A DNA stretch of 59,561 nucleotides from an uncultured Paracoccaceae bacterium (GTDB lineage Bacteria; Pseudomonadota; Alphaproteobacteria; Rhodobacterales; Rhodobacteraceae). Position 1 is the stretch's first letter, and every line of letters starts with the position of its first letter. The notes below the pieces were generated by a model. It ran no database searches. It saw only the letters and a program-made list of their open reading frames with translations, and had not been told where the DNA came from. Below, piece after piece: positions 8,908-17,039 of this stretch. A program made the translations under genes and the position numbers. The DNA lies in assembly GCA_937916485.1 (NCBI GenBank), contig CALFSV010000322.1, forward strand, positions 1 through 59,561, given 5' to 3'.

Positions 8908-9650
8908 ACCAGGTGGCCATAAAGGGTGGTCAGAACCGAGGTTCCGATCATCAAGGTCACCCAGGACACCGAAAGGTTGACGACCAGTCCGATCGCCGAT
9001 TGTCCAAAGAACAGCTCGAGGATCGCGCCGACGACAAAATTCAGACCGACAAGGATGACTGACGCGCTCAGGATGTCACTGCTGGCTGGGATGGACAGGG
9101 TCCAAGCCTCGCGAATCGATATGGGTTGGTTGATGGCCGTCGCGGGCAGGACGAGTGCGACGCGCAGCCAGACAAAGGTAAAGAACAACCCCATCGCAAA
9201 ACCCACGACAAGGCCGCCTAAAGCGGAATTGATCAGGCCCAGGGCAGACAGAACGATTCCGGCAATTGCCGCAACCGGCAACAGGATCAGGGTCATCAAA
9301 AGTGCCAGAACAACCGATCGCCCGATATAAGGGAGAACATGAGCACTGTTGAGCATCGGCATCAGACCTGGATACTCTTCCTTGAGGATAAAGCGGTGCC
9401 AGGCCACGGCGACCCAAGACAGGACAAACAGGCCGACCAACAGCGCAAAAAGGACAACCAGCGCGGCGGCGCCAGCGTCCTCGCTCGACTGGGGGGCCAA
9501 TAGGATGCTCTGGGGTGAGGTGCCAGTAACATAAAGGGCGACGACGATCAGTGCTCCGCCGATCAGCAACGGTCCGATGGAAACCTTCAGCGCATTGCTG
9601 AAATTCCGAAACAAGAGGATGAAGCTGTGCCTGACGATCCGCCACCCCAT
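8886..9650 (-). CDS. Integral membrane protein of unknown function
   Basis: 254 residues with about six hydrophobic segments: near 25-43, 62-84, 110-133, 136-160, 190-212 and 218-242. A cytoplasmic loop after the second carries WHRFILKEEYPGL, a pattern I have seen in glycerophosphoryl-diester-type and DUF membrane proteins but cannot name with certainty. No catalytic motif is visible. It stands alone on the minus strand, divergent from argG and convergent with the Nudix gene, so context says little. Start ATG at 9650 fits the hydrophobic N-terminus RHSFILLFRNF. Confidence 0.7.
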   Translation of the reverse strand: MGWRIVRHSFILLFRNFSNALKVSIGPLLIGGALIVVALYVTGTSPQSILLAPQSSEDAGAAALVVLFALLVGLFVLSWVAVAWHRFILKEEYPGLMPMLNSAHVLPYIGRSVVLALLMTLILLPVAAIAGIVLSALGLINSALGGLVVGFAMGLFFTFVWLRVALVLPATAINQPISIREAWTLSIPASSDILSASVILVGLNFVVGAILELFFGQSAIGLVVNLSVSWVTLMIGTSVLTTLYGHLVQGRPLP

Positions 9651-9795
9651 GAAACCGCGCTCCTAATGTTTTCGAGCGTTGGGGTCGCATGAATACAGGG
9701 CGTTGGTCAACGTCGCTTGCTTGCCCCTTTTGTCGAAACGCTTTAACGCAAGCTGCCAGACCCCAGCCGGATCCCTTCAGAGTGAGATTGTCAAC

Positions 9796-11031
9796 ATGCC
9801 CGCCCAAAAGCACGCCCCCAAGAAAGTCGTCCTTGCCTATTCGGGCGGCCTCGATACCTCGATCATTCTGAAGTGGTTGCAGACCGAATACGGCTGTGAG
9901 GTCGTCACTTTTACGGCGGACCTTGGACAAGGCGAAGAATTGGAGCCAGCAAGGGCCAAGGCAGAGCTCTTGGGGATCAAGCCCGAGAATATCCACATCG
10001 AGGATGTCCGCGAAGAGTTTGTGCGCGATTTCGTCTTTCCGATGTTCCGGGCCAATGCGCTTTATGAGGGGCTCTACCTGCTTGGCACCTCCATCGCCCG
10101 GCCCCTGATCTCAAAGCGGCTGGTCGAGATTGCCGCGGAGTGCGGTGCCGATGCCGTCGCCCATGGTGCAACCGGCAAGGGCAACGACCAAGTGCGGTTC
10201 GAGCTAAGCGCCTATGCCCTGAACCCCGATATCAAAGTGATCGCCCCATGGCGTGAATGGGACCTGACCTCGCGGACCCGGCTTCTTGAGTTTGCAGAAG
10301 CCAACCAGATCCCGATTGCCAAGGACAAACGCGGCGAAGCGCCGTTTTCCGTCGACGCCAACCTGCTTCACACCTCGTCCGAAGGTAAGGTCCTTGAGAA
10401 CCCCGGCGACGAAGCGCCCGACTATGTCTACCAGCGCACCGTCGATCCCGAGGCAGCACCCGATACACCCGAGATGGTCGAGATCACCTTTGAAAAGGGC
10501 GATGCTGTTGCGATCAACGGCGAGACGCTTAGCCCGGCCACCATCCTCACCCGCCTGAACGAACTGGGCGGCAAGCACGGCGTGGGACGCCTCGACCTCG
10601 TCGAAAACCGTTTCGTAGGGATGAAGTCGCGCGGTGTCTACGAAACACCCGGCGGCACAATTCTGCTGGAAGCGCATCGCGGGATCGAACAGATCACCCT
10701 CGACAGCGGCGCGGGCCACCTCAAGGATTCGATCATGCCCCGCTATGCCGAGCTGATCTATAACGGCTTTTGGTTCAGCCCCGAGCGCGAGATGCTGCAA
10801 GCCCTGATCGACAAGAGCCAGGAAAACGTGAGCGGGACGGTCCGCATCAAGCTTTACAAAGGCAGCGCCCGCACCGTCGCCCGCTGGTCCGACGCATCGC
10901 TGTATTCCGAAGCGCACGTGACGTTCGAAGAAGACGCCGGTGCCTATGACCAGACCGACGCCCAAGGCTTTATCCAGCTCAATGCCCTGCGGCTAAAGCT
11001 CTTGGCAGCACGCAAGCGCAGGCTGGGCTGA
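9796..11031 (+). CDS. argG: Argininosuccinate synthase
   Basis: 411 residues. It catalyses ATP-dependent condensation of citrulline with aspartate in arginine biosynthesis. The N-terminal PP-loop AYSGGLDTS (14-22) is the ATP-pyrophosphatase signature. [12 protein letters not shown] and the [13 protein letters not shown] segment are typical of type I ArgG. I use the ATG at 9796 ([13 protein letters not shown]), since the open frame further upstream lacks family similarity. The ribosome site GAGTGAG is modest. The 145-base upstream region contains CGTTGGTCAACG, a 12-base palindrome around 9703-9716; whether it is an operator is not known. Confidence 0.97.
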   Translation: MPAQKHAPKKVVLAYSGGLDTSIILKWLQTEYGCEVVTFTADLGQGEELEPARAKAELLGIKPENIHIEDVREEFVRDFVFPMFRANALYEGLYLLGTSIARPLISKRLVEIAAECGADAVAHGATGKGNDQVRFELSAYALNPDIKVIAPWREWDLTSRTRLLEFAEANQIPIAKDKRGEAPFSVDANLLHTSSEGKVLENPGDEAPDYVYQRTVDPEAAPDTPEMVEITFEKGDAVAINGETLSPATILTRLNELGGKHGVGRLDLVENRFVGMKSRGVYETPGGTILLEAHRGIEQITLDSGAGHLKDSIMPRYAELIYNGFWFSPEREMLQALIDKSQENVSGTVRIKLYKGSARTVARWSDASLYSEAHVTFEEDAGAYDQTDAQGFIQLNALRLKLLAARKRRLG

Positions 11032-11073
11032 GGACACGTCCCGGAATGGGGGTTTAGCAACTGGAACAGAGCG

Positions 11074-11550
11074 ATGCCTGACATCATCTTGCGCCCTGTG
11101 AAACGGGATGACCTAAGAACGCTATTCCAACTTAAGGTCAGACCCGAGCAGGCGGAGTTCGTCGCGCCCAATGAGATTACGCTTGCTCAGGCGCCATACG
11201 AAACAGCCGCAGAGGTATTTGTCCTTTGGCAAGGTGAGACCATTGTCGGGATGATCGCCACAATTGATATGGCCAAGCATGCCTATCGGACGGAAGGCGA
11301 CGACGCGGAGTCGCTCTACATCTGGCGTCTGATGGTCGGGGCAGAGCATCAGGGCAAGGGCTACGGTCGTGCCGCCTTGGCCGCTATGCACGAACGGGCC
11401 AATGCGGGCGGGTTTCGACGACTTTCCCTTTCGGTGGTTCCAACAAACAGTGTTGCAATTGCACTTTACGAGAGAGTCGGATTTCAGAATTCCGGTCGGA
11501 TCGTCGATGGAGAAGTGCTTCTCCTCAAGGATCTGGAGCCCATAGGCTAA
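11074..11550 (+). CDS. GNAT family N-acetyltransferase
   Basis: 158 residues with the acetyl-CoA pyrophosphate-binding loop QGKGYG (93-98) after a beta strand IWRLMVG, and the later LSVVPTNSVAIALYERVGF segment that completes the GNAT fold. The N-terminal half (ILRPVKRDDLRTLFQLKV) resembles the spermidine/ribosomal-protein acetyltransferase-like group, but the substrate cannot be read. It sits 42 bases after argG and may be read from the same promoter. A strong palindrome begins 10 bases after its stop. Confidence 0.82.
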   Translation: MPDIILRPVKRDDLRTLFQLKVRPEQAEFVAPNEITLAQAPYETAAEVFVLWQGETIVGMIATIDMAKHAYRTEGDDAESLYIWRLMVGAEHQGKGYGRAALAAMHERANAGGFRRLSLSVVPTNSVAIALYERVGFQNSGRIVDGEVLLLKDLEPIG

Positions 11551-11559
11551 AAGCAACAA

Positions 11560-11585
11560 GGGGGTCAGAATTGAATCTGACCCCC
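11560..11585. repeat. REP-like palindrome
   Basis: GGGGGTCAGA and TCTGACCCCC form a perfect 10-base stem around the loop ATTGAA, directly after the GNAT stop. No T-run follows, so it is not a canonical terminator, though it could end transcription with Rho. The GGGTCAGA...TCTGACCC theme is one I associate with dispersed REP-type palindromes in proteobacteria; only one copy lies in this window. Confidence 0.6.
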
Positions 11586-11863
11586 CGTAACTCGTTACTA
11601 ATTAACCGCTCCAGCCACAAAGGCCAACACACGCGTGCCAGGCCGTCTGTGGGTGTTACACCCAGCACACCAGAAGTTCGTATGCCTTAATGTATTTGTT
11701 ACGGAATTTTTTGTAGATCCGACACCAAAAACCTTCGAACCAACCCAAAAAACCCGGAAATTTTTGCTATTCTTGAAGAGATCTCAGTAAAACTGCCCAT
11801 TTTTTAGGCAAATATGGATTAATACTAGTATGTTAGGTGCCGTAGAACGGCGTAACGAATCAC
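11586..11863. other. AT-rich gap with several small inverted repeats
   Basis: This gap between two convergent genes has no convincing ORF. It holds GTAAC-TC-GTTAC (11587-11598), TGGGTG-TTA-CACCCA (11650-11664), TGCC/GGCA around a T-rich loop near 11787-11804 and GCCGT-AGA-ACGGC (11839-11851). From about 11680 to 11870 it is much richer in A and T than anything around it. No promoter is needed here because both neighbours end in it. It may be a decayed insertion or a small untranslated RNA, but nothing in the sequence decides. Confidence 0.4.
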
Positions 11864-12562
11864 CTAAAGCTTATCCCTCTCAAGCGCCAGGTAGTGGGGC
11901 AGCGCCTCCCTCAAAAGCTCAGCTGCCATTCCGACAAGCTGTGGCGGCGGCCCTTCAGCGCCTGCAAATCCGGTAGACCGGTGGACCGCCTCGTACCAAT
12001 GCCGGGCCCAAACGCCGTCCTCTACTTTCGGCCCAGCCGGCCAGGACAGCATTGCCGGGCTGAAGGGTAGATCAATCCTGTCGCAAAGCTTTCGCAACAT
12101 ACCCTCCGGATCAGCACGTATATCGGCGCTGTCGACAACGACCCCACCGAACCGTCGATAAAGCGCCGATTGTTGGACGAACCCGATGTCATCCAGCACC
12201 ACCGCATTGCGCTTGGCGCCATAGCTGGCAATAACGCGGGCCGGATGACGGATAAGGTGGATATTGATACACCCATCCGCCCAATCCAGCGGAAAATCCG
12301 GCAACATGTGGTGCGGCATATGTTTCATGTAGAAATGCGGTTTGCCGTCCGGGATCGGTCCGACGCACCGGGCTGCAACCTTGATCGGATCGACCTCATG
12401 TGCCGCGGTAATCTGGTCTGCCATAGGATGGTCGTATCCCGTCTTTGCCAGATAGGGCGCATAGAACGGCTCATCCCAGACCGCGAAATCCGGGCGGTTG
12501 CCAAAGGCGTACATCATGGCGGTGGACAGGTTGCGAGGGCCTGACCACATGGCAATCTTCAT
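11864..12562 (-). CDS. Sulfotransferase-like protein
   Basis: 232 residues from the ATG at 12562 (MKIAMWSGPRNLSTAMMYAF). The SGPRNLST segment (7-14) sits where sulfotransferases bind the 5' phosphosulfate of PAPS, and HLIRHPARVIASY resembles the 3'-phosphate-binding strand and helix. A longer frame upstream would overlap the aminotransferase gene and lacks similarity. The start lies 31 bases after that gene's stop, so the two form an operon. This small P-loop family next to class IV aminotransferases is one I recognise from marine alphaproteobacteria. The true substrate is unknown, and the protein may bind a nucleotide other than PAPS. Confidence 0.65.
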   Translation of the reverse strand: MKIAMWSGPRNLSTAMMYAFGNRPDFAVWDEPFYAPYLAKTGYDHPMADQITAAHEVDPIKVAARCVGPIPDGKPHFYMKHMPHHMLPDFPLDWADGCINIHLIRHPARVIASYGAKRNAVVLDDIGFVQQSALYRRFGGVVVDSADIRADPEGMLRKLCDRIDLPFSPAMLSWPAGPKVEDGVWARHWYEAVHRSTGFAGAEGPPPQLVGMAAELLREALPHYLALERDKL

Positions 12563-12593
12563 CTTTGTTCTCCGATGACCAAACGGCCGGGCC

Positions 12594-13493
12594 TCATGCC
12601 CCGACCAGCGCCTTGTAAAGATCCCGCAACCTTGCAGTGACCGGACCCATTTCACCTGTCCCGATCTGTCGGCCGTCAATCTGACTGACCGGGGTCTGGG
12701 CGCCGAATGTCCCTGTCAGAAAGGCCTCGTCCGCGCTGTAGGTATCAACGAGCGAATAGTTCCTCTCGAACACCGGAATGTCGTTGGCGCGGCAAAGGTC
12801 GATGACCTTTTGCCGGGTGATCCCGTTCATGCAGTAATCCCCGGTCGAGGTCCAAACCTCGCCTTTGCGAACGATGAAGAAGTTGCAGGCATTGGTGGTG
12901 TTCACAAAACCATGCACATCCAGCATCAACGCCTCATCCGCGCCCGCCTTTTCCGCAGCGATGCAGGCAAGAATGCAGTTCAGTTTGGAATGCGAGTTCA
13001 GCTTGGGATCCTGGGTCATCGGCAGCCCCCGTTGATGGGGCACTGTCGCCAGACGGATCGGACGTGGGATCGAGGGGCGCGAATGTTCCATGATGATCAC
13101 GACCGTGGGGCCGGACCGGGATAGCGACGGATGTTGAAACGGCCTGACCTTGACCCCACGCGTCACCATCAGCCGGGCATGGGCGTCCGTGGTCATGCCG
13201 TTGGCGCTGGCCGTCTCGTCGATCGCGCGGGTCAGGGCGGCCCTGTCCATCCCGATGTCCAGATCGATGGCCAAGGCCGCCTCGAACAGACGGTCAAGGT
13301 GCTCATCAAGGAATGACCAGCGCCCATGGTAAAGACGAATCCCTTCCCACACCCCATCCCCAAGCATGAAGCCGCTGTCATAGACGCTGACGAGGGCCTC
13401 GGCCTTGGGTTTGAGGCTGCCATTGACCCAGATCAGGATGCTTTCGTTGCGGGCATCATCCGCCGCCTGATGCGTGGTGACATGATCGTCCAT
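12594..13493 (-). CDS. Class IV aminotransferase (BCAT/D-AAT-like)
   Basis: 299 residues, a PLP enzyme of fold type IV. The catalytic lysine is in NSHSKLNCILA (about K170), the cofactor phosphate is held near NGITRQKVIDL, and the N-terminus has the family hallmark SVYDSGFMLGDGVWEG. These features are shared by branched-chain, D-alanine and aminodeoxychorismate enzymes. The specific substrate is not clear, but branched-chain or D-amino-acid transamination is most likely. The ATG at 13493 is favoured over the TTG just before it because GAGGAG lies 7 bases upstream. It is the first gene of a pair with the sulfotransferase-like gene. Confidence 0.8.
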   Translation of the reverse strand: MDDHVTTHQAADDARNESILIWVNGSLKPKAEALVSVYDSGFMLGDGVWEGIRLYHGRWSFLDEHLDRLFEAALAIDLDIGMDRAALTRAIDETASANGMTTDAHARLMVTRGVKVRPFQHPSLSRSGPTVVIIMEHSRPSIPRPIRLATVPHQRGLPMTQDPKLNSHSKLNCILACIAAEKAGADEALMLDVHGFVNTTNACNFFIVRKGEVWTSTGDYCMNGITRQKVIDLCRANDIPVFERNYSLVDTYSADEAFLTGTFGAQTPVSQIDGRQIGTGEMGPVTARLRDLYKALVGA

Positions 13494-13635
13494 CAATGCT
13501 CTCCTCTTTGATTTTCAGGAACGCTAGGGGGTTGGGCAAATTGTTCCAAGGGGTAAAGAGCGCGTGATAGGGCGCGACAAGTCGTTGCCGGATTGGTCAG
13601 AGAGGCGCAGAATTTTGGGGAAAGGAGCCTGTGCC

Positions 13636-13770
13636 ATGACCAGTGCTACAAATTCACTCAAGACCATCGTCCTTGTCGTCGCAATCGCAACGGGCTGGGT
13701 CGTGCAGGCCAAGACCGCGCATGCCGACTGCCAGCTTGCAAAAGCAAACGTCGAACAGACCGTTAGTTAA
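13636..13770 (+). CDS. Small secreted peptide candidate (44 aa)
   Basis: An ATG at 13636 with AAAGGAG nine bases upstream opens a 44-codon frame. The protein has a basic start, a hydrophobic stretch (IVLVVAIATGWVV) and a plausible signal peptidase site AKTAHA-DC, leaving a mature peptide of only about 14 residues (DCQLAKANVEQTVS). Alternatively the Cys after AHAD could hint at a lipobox, but the motif is poor. The stop TAA touches the stop of the convergent PfkB gene. It may be a real small protein or the 5' stub of a truncated secreted protein. No family is recognised. Confidence 0.45.
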   Translation: MTSATNSLKTIVLVVAIATGWVVQAKTAHADCQLAKANVEQTVS

Positions 13771-14645
13771 AGACCCTGACGAAAGGCCTGCACCTCCGAC
13801 AGATCGGGGATCGCGTCCGCGGCACCGTGTCGGGTAACCATCAATGCGCCCGCCCGAATGGCCATGCCAATGGCCTGACCCATTGGCTGCCCCCGGTCCA
13901 GACCGGCCAGAACATAGCCGGTAAAGGTATCGCCCGCACCGGTCGTATCGACGGGATCAACCTTGATGGCAGCAAAGTCCTGTACGGTGCCCGTGCGATT
14001 ATCATACCAGCGCGCCCCATCCGCCCCAAGCGTGACCACCACATCCTTGACCGGCAGGTCGCCCGCCGCCTGCCCCGTTGCCGCCTCAAGCTGTGCGGCC
14101 TCAACTGCATTCAGGATCAGGAAATCGGCCAAAGGCAGGATCTTGCGTGTCGCCTCTGCATCAAAGGGCGCCGCGGCATAGGCCACGTGCAGCCCCATAT
14201 CGCGGGCAAGGGCTGCGGCCTCTGCCTGAAAGTTGGTTTCGTTCTGGGTCAGGAACCAGTCGCCTGTCTGAGCCTCTGACAAGGCGCTTTGGATGGCGTC
14301 CATCGGAATGGCCCGGTTGGCGCCGGGAAGGACAATGATCGTGTTTTCGCCACCGTCGGCCAGCGCGATGATGGCCTGACCTGTCGGTTCGCTCAGCTTT
14401 ACGATCCAGCGGGTGTCGACGCCGTATTCCGTCAGTCGGTGGACGGTCCAGCCACCTTCCGGCCCAATCGCCCCAATATGTCCGACGCGGGCACCCGCCC
14501 GAGCGCAGGCGACGGACATATTGGCGCCCTTGCCACCCAGACCGGTGGTCAAACCGGTCGAGGCCAGCGTTTCGCCGGGGGCAAGGATATGGGGAACGGC
14601 GTAGACAAGGTCCGCGTTGATCGACCCGAGGTTCCAGATTGTCAT
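13767..14645 (-). CDS. PfkB family sugar kinase (ribokinase-like)
   Basis: 292 residues with both PfkB signatures. The N-terminal GLGGKGANMSVACARAGA marks the sugar-binding lid region, and the C-terminal DTTGAGDTFTG (233-243) carries the catalytic Asp and the anion hole. The GxGGKGAN pattern is closest to ribokinase, so ribose or a similar pentose is the likely substrate. It starts 12 bases after the stop of maeB on the same strand, so the two are probably co-transcribed, an unusual link between pentose entry and the malate-pyruvate node. Confidence 0.82.
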   Translation of the reverse strand: MTIWNLGSINADLVYAVPHILAPGETLASTGLTTGLGGKGANMSVACARAGARVGHIGAIGPEGGWTVHRLTEYGVDTRWIVKLSEPTGQAIIALADGGENTIIVLPGANRAIPMDAIQSALSEAQTGDWFLTQNETNFQAEAAALARDMGLHVAYAAAPFDAEATRKILPLADFLILNAVEAAQLEAATGQAAGDLPVKDVVVTLGADGARWYDNRTGTVQDFAAIKVDPVDTTGAGDTFTGYVLAGLDRGQPMGQAIGMAIRAGALMVTRHGAADAIPDLSEVQAFRQGL

Positions 14646-14657
14646 CGCCGTCCCTCC

Positions 14658-16913
14658 TTACCCCAGATTGCAGGCGGCCATGACCGCCATGTTCATGATA
14701 TCATTGGCTGTCGAGACCGACGAACAGATCTGGATCGGACGGTCGAGCCCGGTCAGGATTGGGCCGATCACGGTCGCCCCCGCCATTTCCTGCATCAGCT
14801 TTGTCGAAATCGACGCCGAGTGGCGGGCAGGCACGACAAGAACGTTGGCAGGACCGGTCAGCCGCGAGAATGGATAGTTTGCCATCACGGCCGGGTTCAG
14901 GGCCACGTCGACGGTCATCTCGCCCTCATACTCAAAATCGACCCCGCGCTTGTCCAGAACGGTTGCGGCCGCCTGCATCTTAGCCGCACGCTCGGACACA
15001 GGGTAGCCGAACGTAGAAAAGCTGAGGAAGGCAACCCGCGGCGTCAGGCCAAGGTGTCGGGCCACGCCGGCCCCGCGTTCGGCGATATCGGCAAGATCCT
15101 CTTCATCCGGCCATTCATGGACCAGCGTATCGGCGATCAGGACGATCTTGCCCTTGTGCATCACGACCGACACGCCAACTGCGCCATCATGAGGGCCTGC
15201 ATCAAAGGCGTGGTTTATCAGTTCAAGGATATGGGCCGACTTGCGCGTCGCGCCCGTCACCATCCCATCCGCATGCCCATGAGCGAGCATAAGCGAGGCA
15301 AAGACATGCCTGTCCCGTGCCGCAAGGCGATGGATATCTTGGTGGTCAAACCCCTTGCGCTGATTGCGCTCATAGAGGAACGCCTTGTAGGTTTCGAGGT
15401 GCTCGGTATTGGCGGCGTTGACGACCTCCAGTTCTTGAATGGCGTCCTCCATCCCTTCGGCCTTCAGCTTTTCAGCCACATCCGCTTCACGGCCAACGAC
15501 AAGAGCCTTGCCCATGCCTGCCCTTTGATACCCAACGGCGGCCCGCAGAACGCGGGTATCGTCGCCTTCGGCAAAGACGATGGTCGATTGGGCCGCGCGG
15601 GCGCGAGCGTTGATGCCGCGCAGGACAGCGGCGGTAGGGTCCATACGGATCTTCAGGCTTTGCTCGTAGGCGTCCATGTCGATGATCGGGCGGCGGGCGA
15701 CGCCCGTTGCCATTCCGGCCTTGGCCACAAACGGTGGGACCCGGTGGATCAGACGCGGGTCAAAGGGGGTCGGGATAATGTAGTCCCTGCCAAAGGCCAG
15801 CTTGCGACCATAGGCAACCGCCACCTCATCGGGCACATCCTCGCGGGCGAGTTCGGCAAGCGCCTCGGCGCAAGCGATTTTCATCGCGTCATTGATGGCC
15901 CGGGCATGAATGTCCAACGCGCCCCGGAACAGATAGGGAAAGCCCAGAACGTTGTTCACCTGATTGGGGTAGTCGCTGCGACCGGTTGCGACGATGGCAT
16001 CCTCGCGCACTGCGTGGGCCTCTTCGGGCGTGATCTCGGGATCGGGGTTCGCCATGGCAAAGATCACCGGATCGCGGGCCATCGAGGCGACCATACCCGC
16101 CGTCACCGCACCCTTGGCCGAAACGCCCAAGAACACATCCGCCCCATCCATCGCCTCTTCGAGGGTCCGAAGATCGGTGCGGGCGGCGTGGGCGGACTTC
16201 CACTGGTTCATCCCTTCGGTCCGGCCCTGGTAGATGACACCCTTGGTGTCGCACATGATGCAGTTGTCATGGCGCGCACCCATGAATTTGAGCAACTCGA
16301 GACAGGCGATCCCTGCCGCCCCTGCCCCGTTCAGAACGATGCGAACATCTTCGATCTTCTTTCCCGAAATATGCAGCGCATTGATCAACCCGGCCGCGCA
16401 GATAACAGCCGTACCGTGCTGGTCGTCGTGAAAGACGGGAATATCCATCTCTTCTTTCAACCGCTGCTCAATGATGAAACACTCGGGGGCCTTGATATCC
16501 TCAAGGTTCACACCGCCAAAGCTGGGGCCCATCAGACGGACGGCGTTGCAAAAGGCATCCGGGTCTTCGGTATCAAGCTCGATATCGATCGAGTTGATGT
16601 CGGCGAACCGCTTGAACAGAACCGACTTGCCTTCCATCACCGGTTTGGACGCGAGGGCGCCCAGGTTTCCAAGGCCAAGGACCGCCGTCCCGTTCGAAAT
16701 GACAGCAACGAGGTTGCCCTTGTTGGTGTAGTCATACGCCGTTTCCGGGTTGGCCGCGATTTCCTCGCAGGGGATCGCGACGCCCGGCGAATAGGCCAGC
16801 GACAGGTCCCGTTGGGTCGACATCGGAACTGTGGCCTGAACTTCCCACTTTCCGGGGCTTGGCTCCATGTGAAAAGTCAGCGCATCCTCGCGGGTAAAGC
16901 GGGGCTTTGGCAT
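14658..16913 (-). CDS. maeB: NADP-dependent malic enzyme with PTA-like tail
   Basis: 751 residues, the long MaeB form. The N-terminal half is the malic enzyme proper: YSPGVAIPCEEIA, NGTAVLGLGNLG for substrate and cofactor loops, FHDDQHGTAV with the metal ligands, and NGAGAAGIACLEL as the NADP Rossmann motif. From about residue 430 onward the protein matches phosphotransacetylase (AEGDDTRVLRAA, GMVTGATRKSAHI), a tail that in this family senses acetyl-CoA rather than acting as an enzyme. It converts malate to pyruvate, CO2 and NADPH. The gene is divergent from mutS, with 126 bases between. Confidence 0.94.
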   Translation of the reverse strand: MPKPRFTREDALTFHMEPSPGKWEVQATVPMSTQRDLSLAYSPGVAIPCEEIAANPETAYDYTNKGNLVAVISNGTAVLGLGNLGALASKPVMEGKSVLFKRFADINSIDIELDTEDPDAFCNAVRLMGPSFGGVNLEDIKAPECFIIEQRLKEEMDIPVFHDDQHGTAVICAAGLINALHISGKKIEDVRIVLNGAGAAGIACLELLKFMGARHDNCIMCDTKGVIYQGRTEGMNQWKSAHAARTDLRTLEEAMDGADVFLGVSAKGAVTAGMVASMARDPVIFAMANPDPEITPEEAHAVREDAIVATGRSDYPNQVNNVLGFPYLFRGALDIHARAINDAMKIACAEALAELAREDVPDEVAVAYGRKLAFGRDYIIPTPFDPRLIHRVPPFVAKAGMATGVARRPIIDMDAYEQSLKIRMDPTAAVLRGINARARAAQSTIVFAEGDDTRVLRAAVGYQRAGMGKALVVGREADVAEKLKAEGMEDAIQELEVVNAANTEHLETYKAFLYERNQRKGFDHQDIHRLAARDRHVFASLMLAHGHADGMVTGATRKSAHILELINHAFDAGPHDGAVGVSVVMHKGKIVLIADTLVHEWPDEEDLADIAERGAGVARHLGLTPRVAFLSFSTFGYPVSERAAKMQAAATVLDKRGVDFEYEGEMTVDVALNPAVMANYPFSRLTGPANVLVVPARHSASISTKLMQEMAGATVIGPILTGLDRPIQICSSVSTANDIMNMAVMAACNLG

Positions 16914-17039
16914 TGGTATTCCTCCCTAAACGTCACCGACTGATACCGGTCTTATGATGTTGGGGGCAACGGGGGAGTTTTCGACTTCCGTCGCTAACAG
17001 GCTCTGGGTAGGGTCAGCCGGGCAAGACCGGGGGCCAGA

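Noticed and set aside
9703..9716. CGTTGGTCAACG palindrome before argG as an arginine operator
   Set aside because: It does not match a regulator site I can name, and a short palindrome at this GC content can occur by chance.
14289..16943. A very long open frame antisense to maeB and the PfkB gene
   Set aside because: It is the mirror of codon bias in high-GC coding DNA. The encoded protein has no recognisable motif, whereas the opposite strand encodes intact families.
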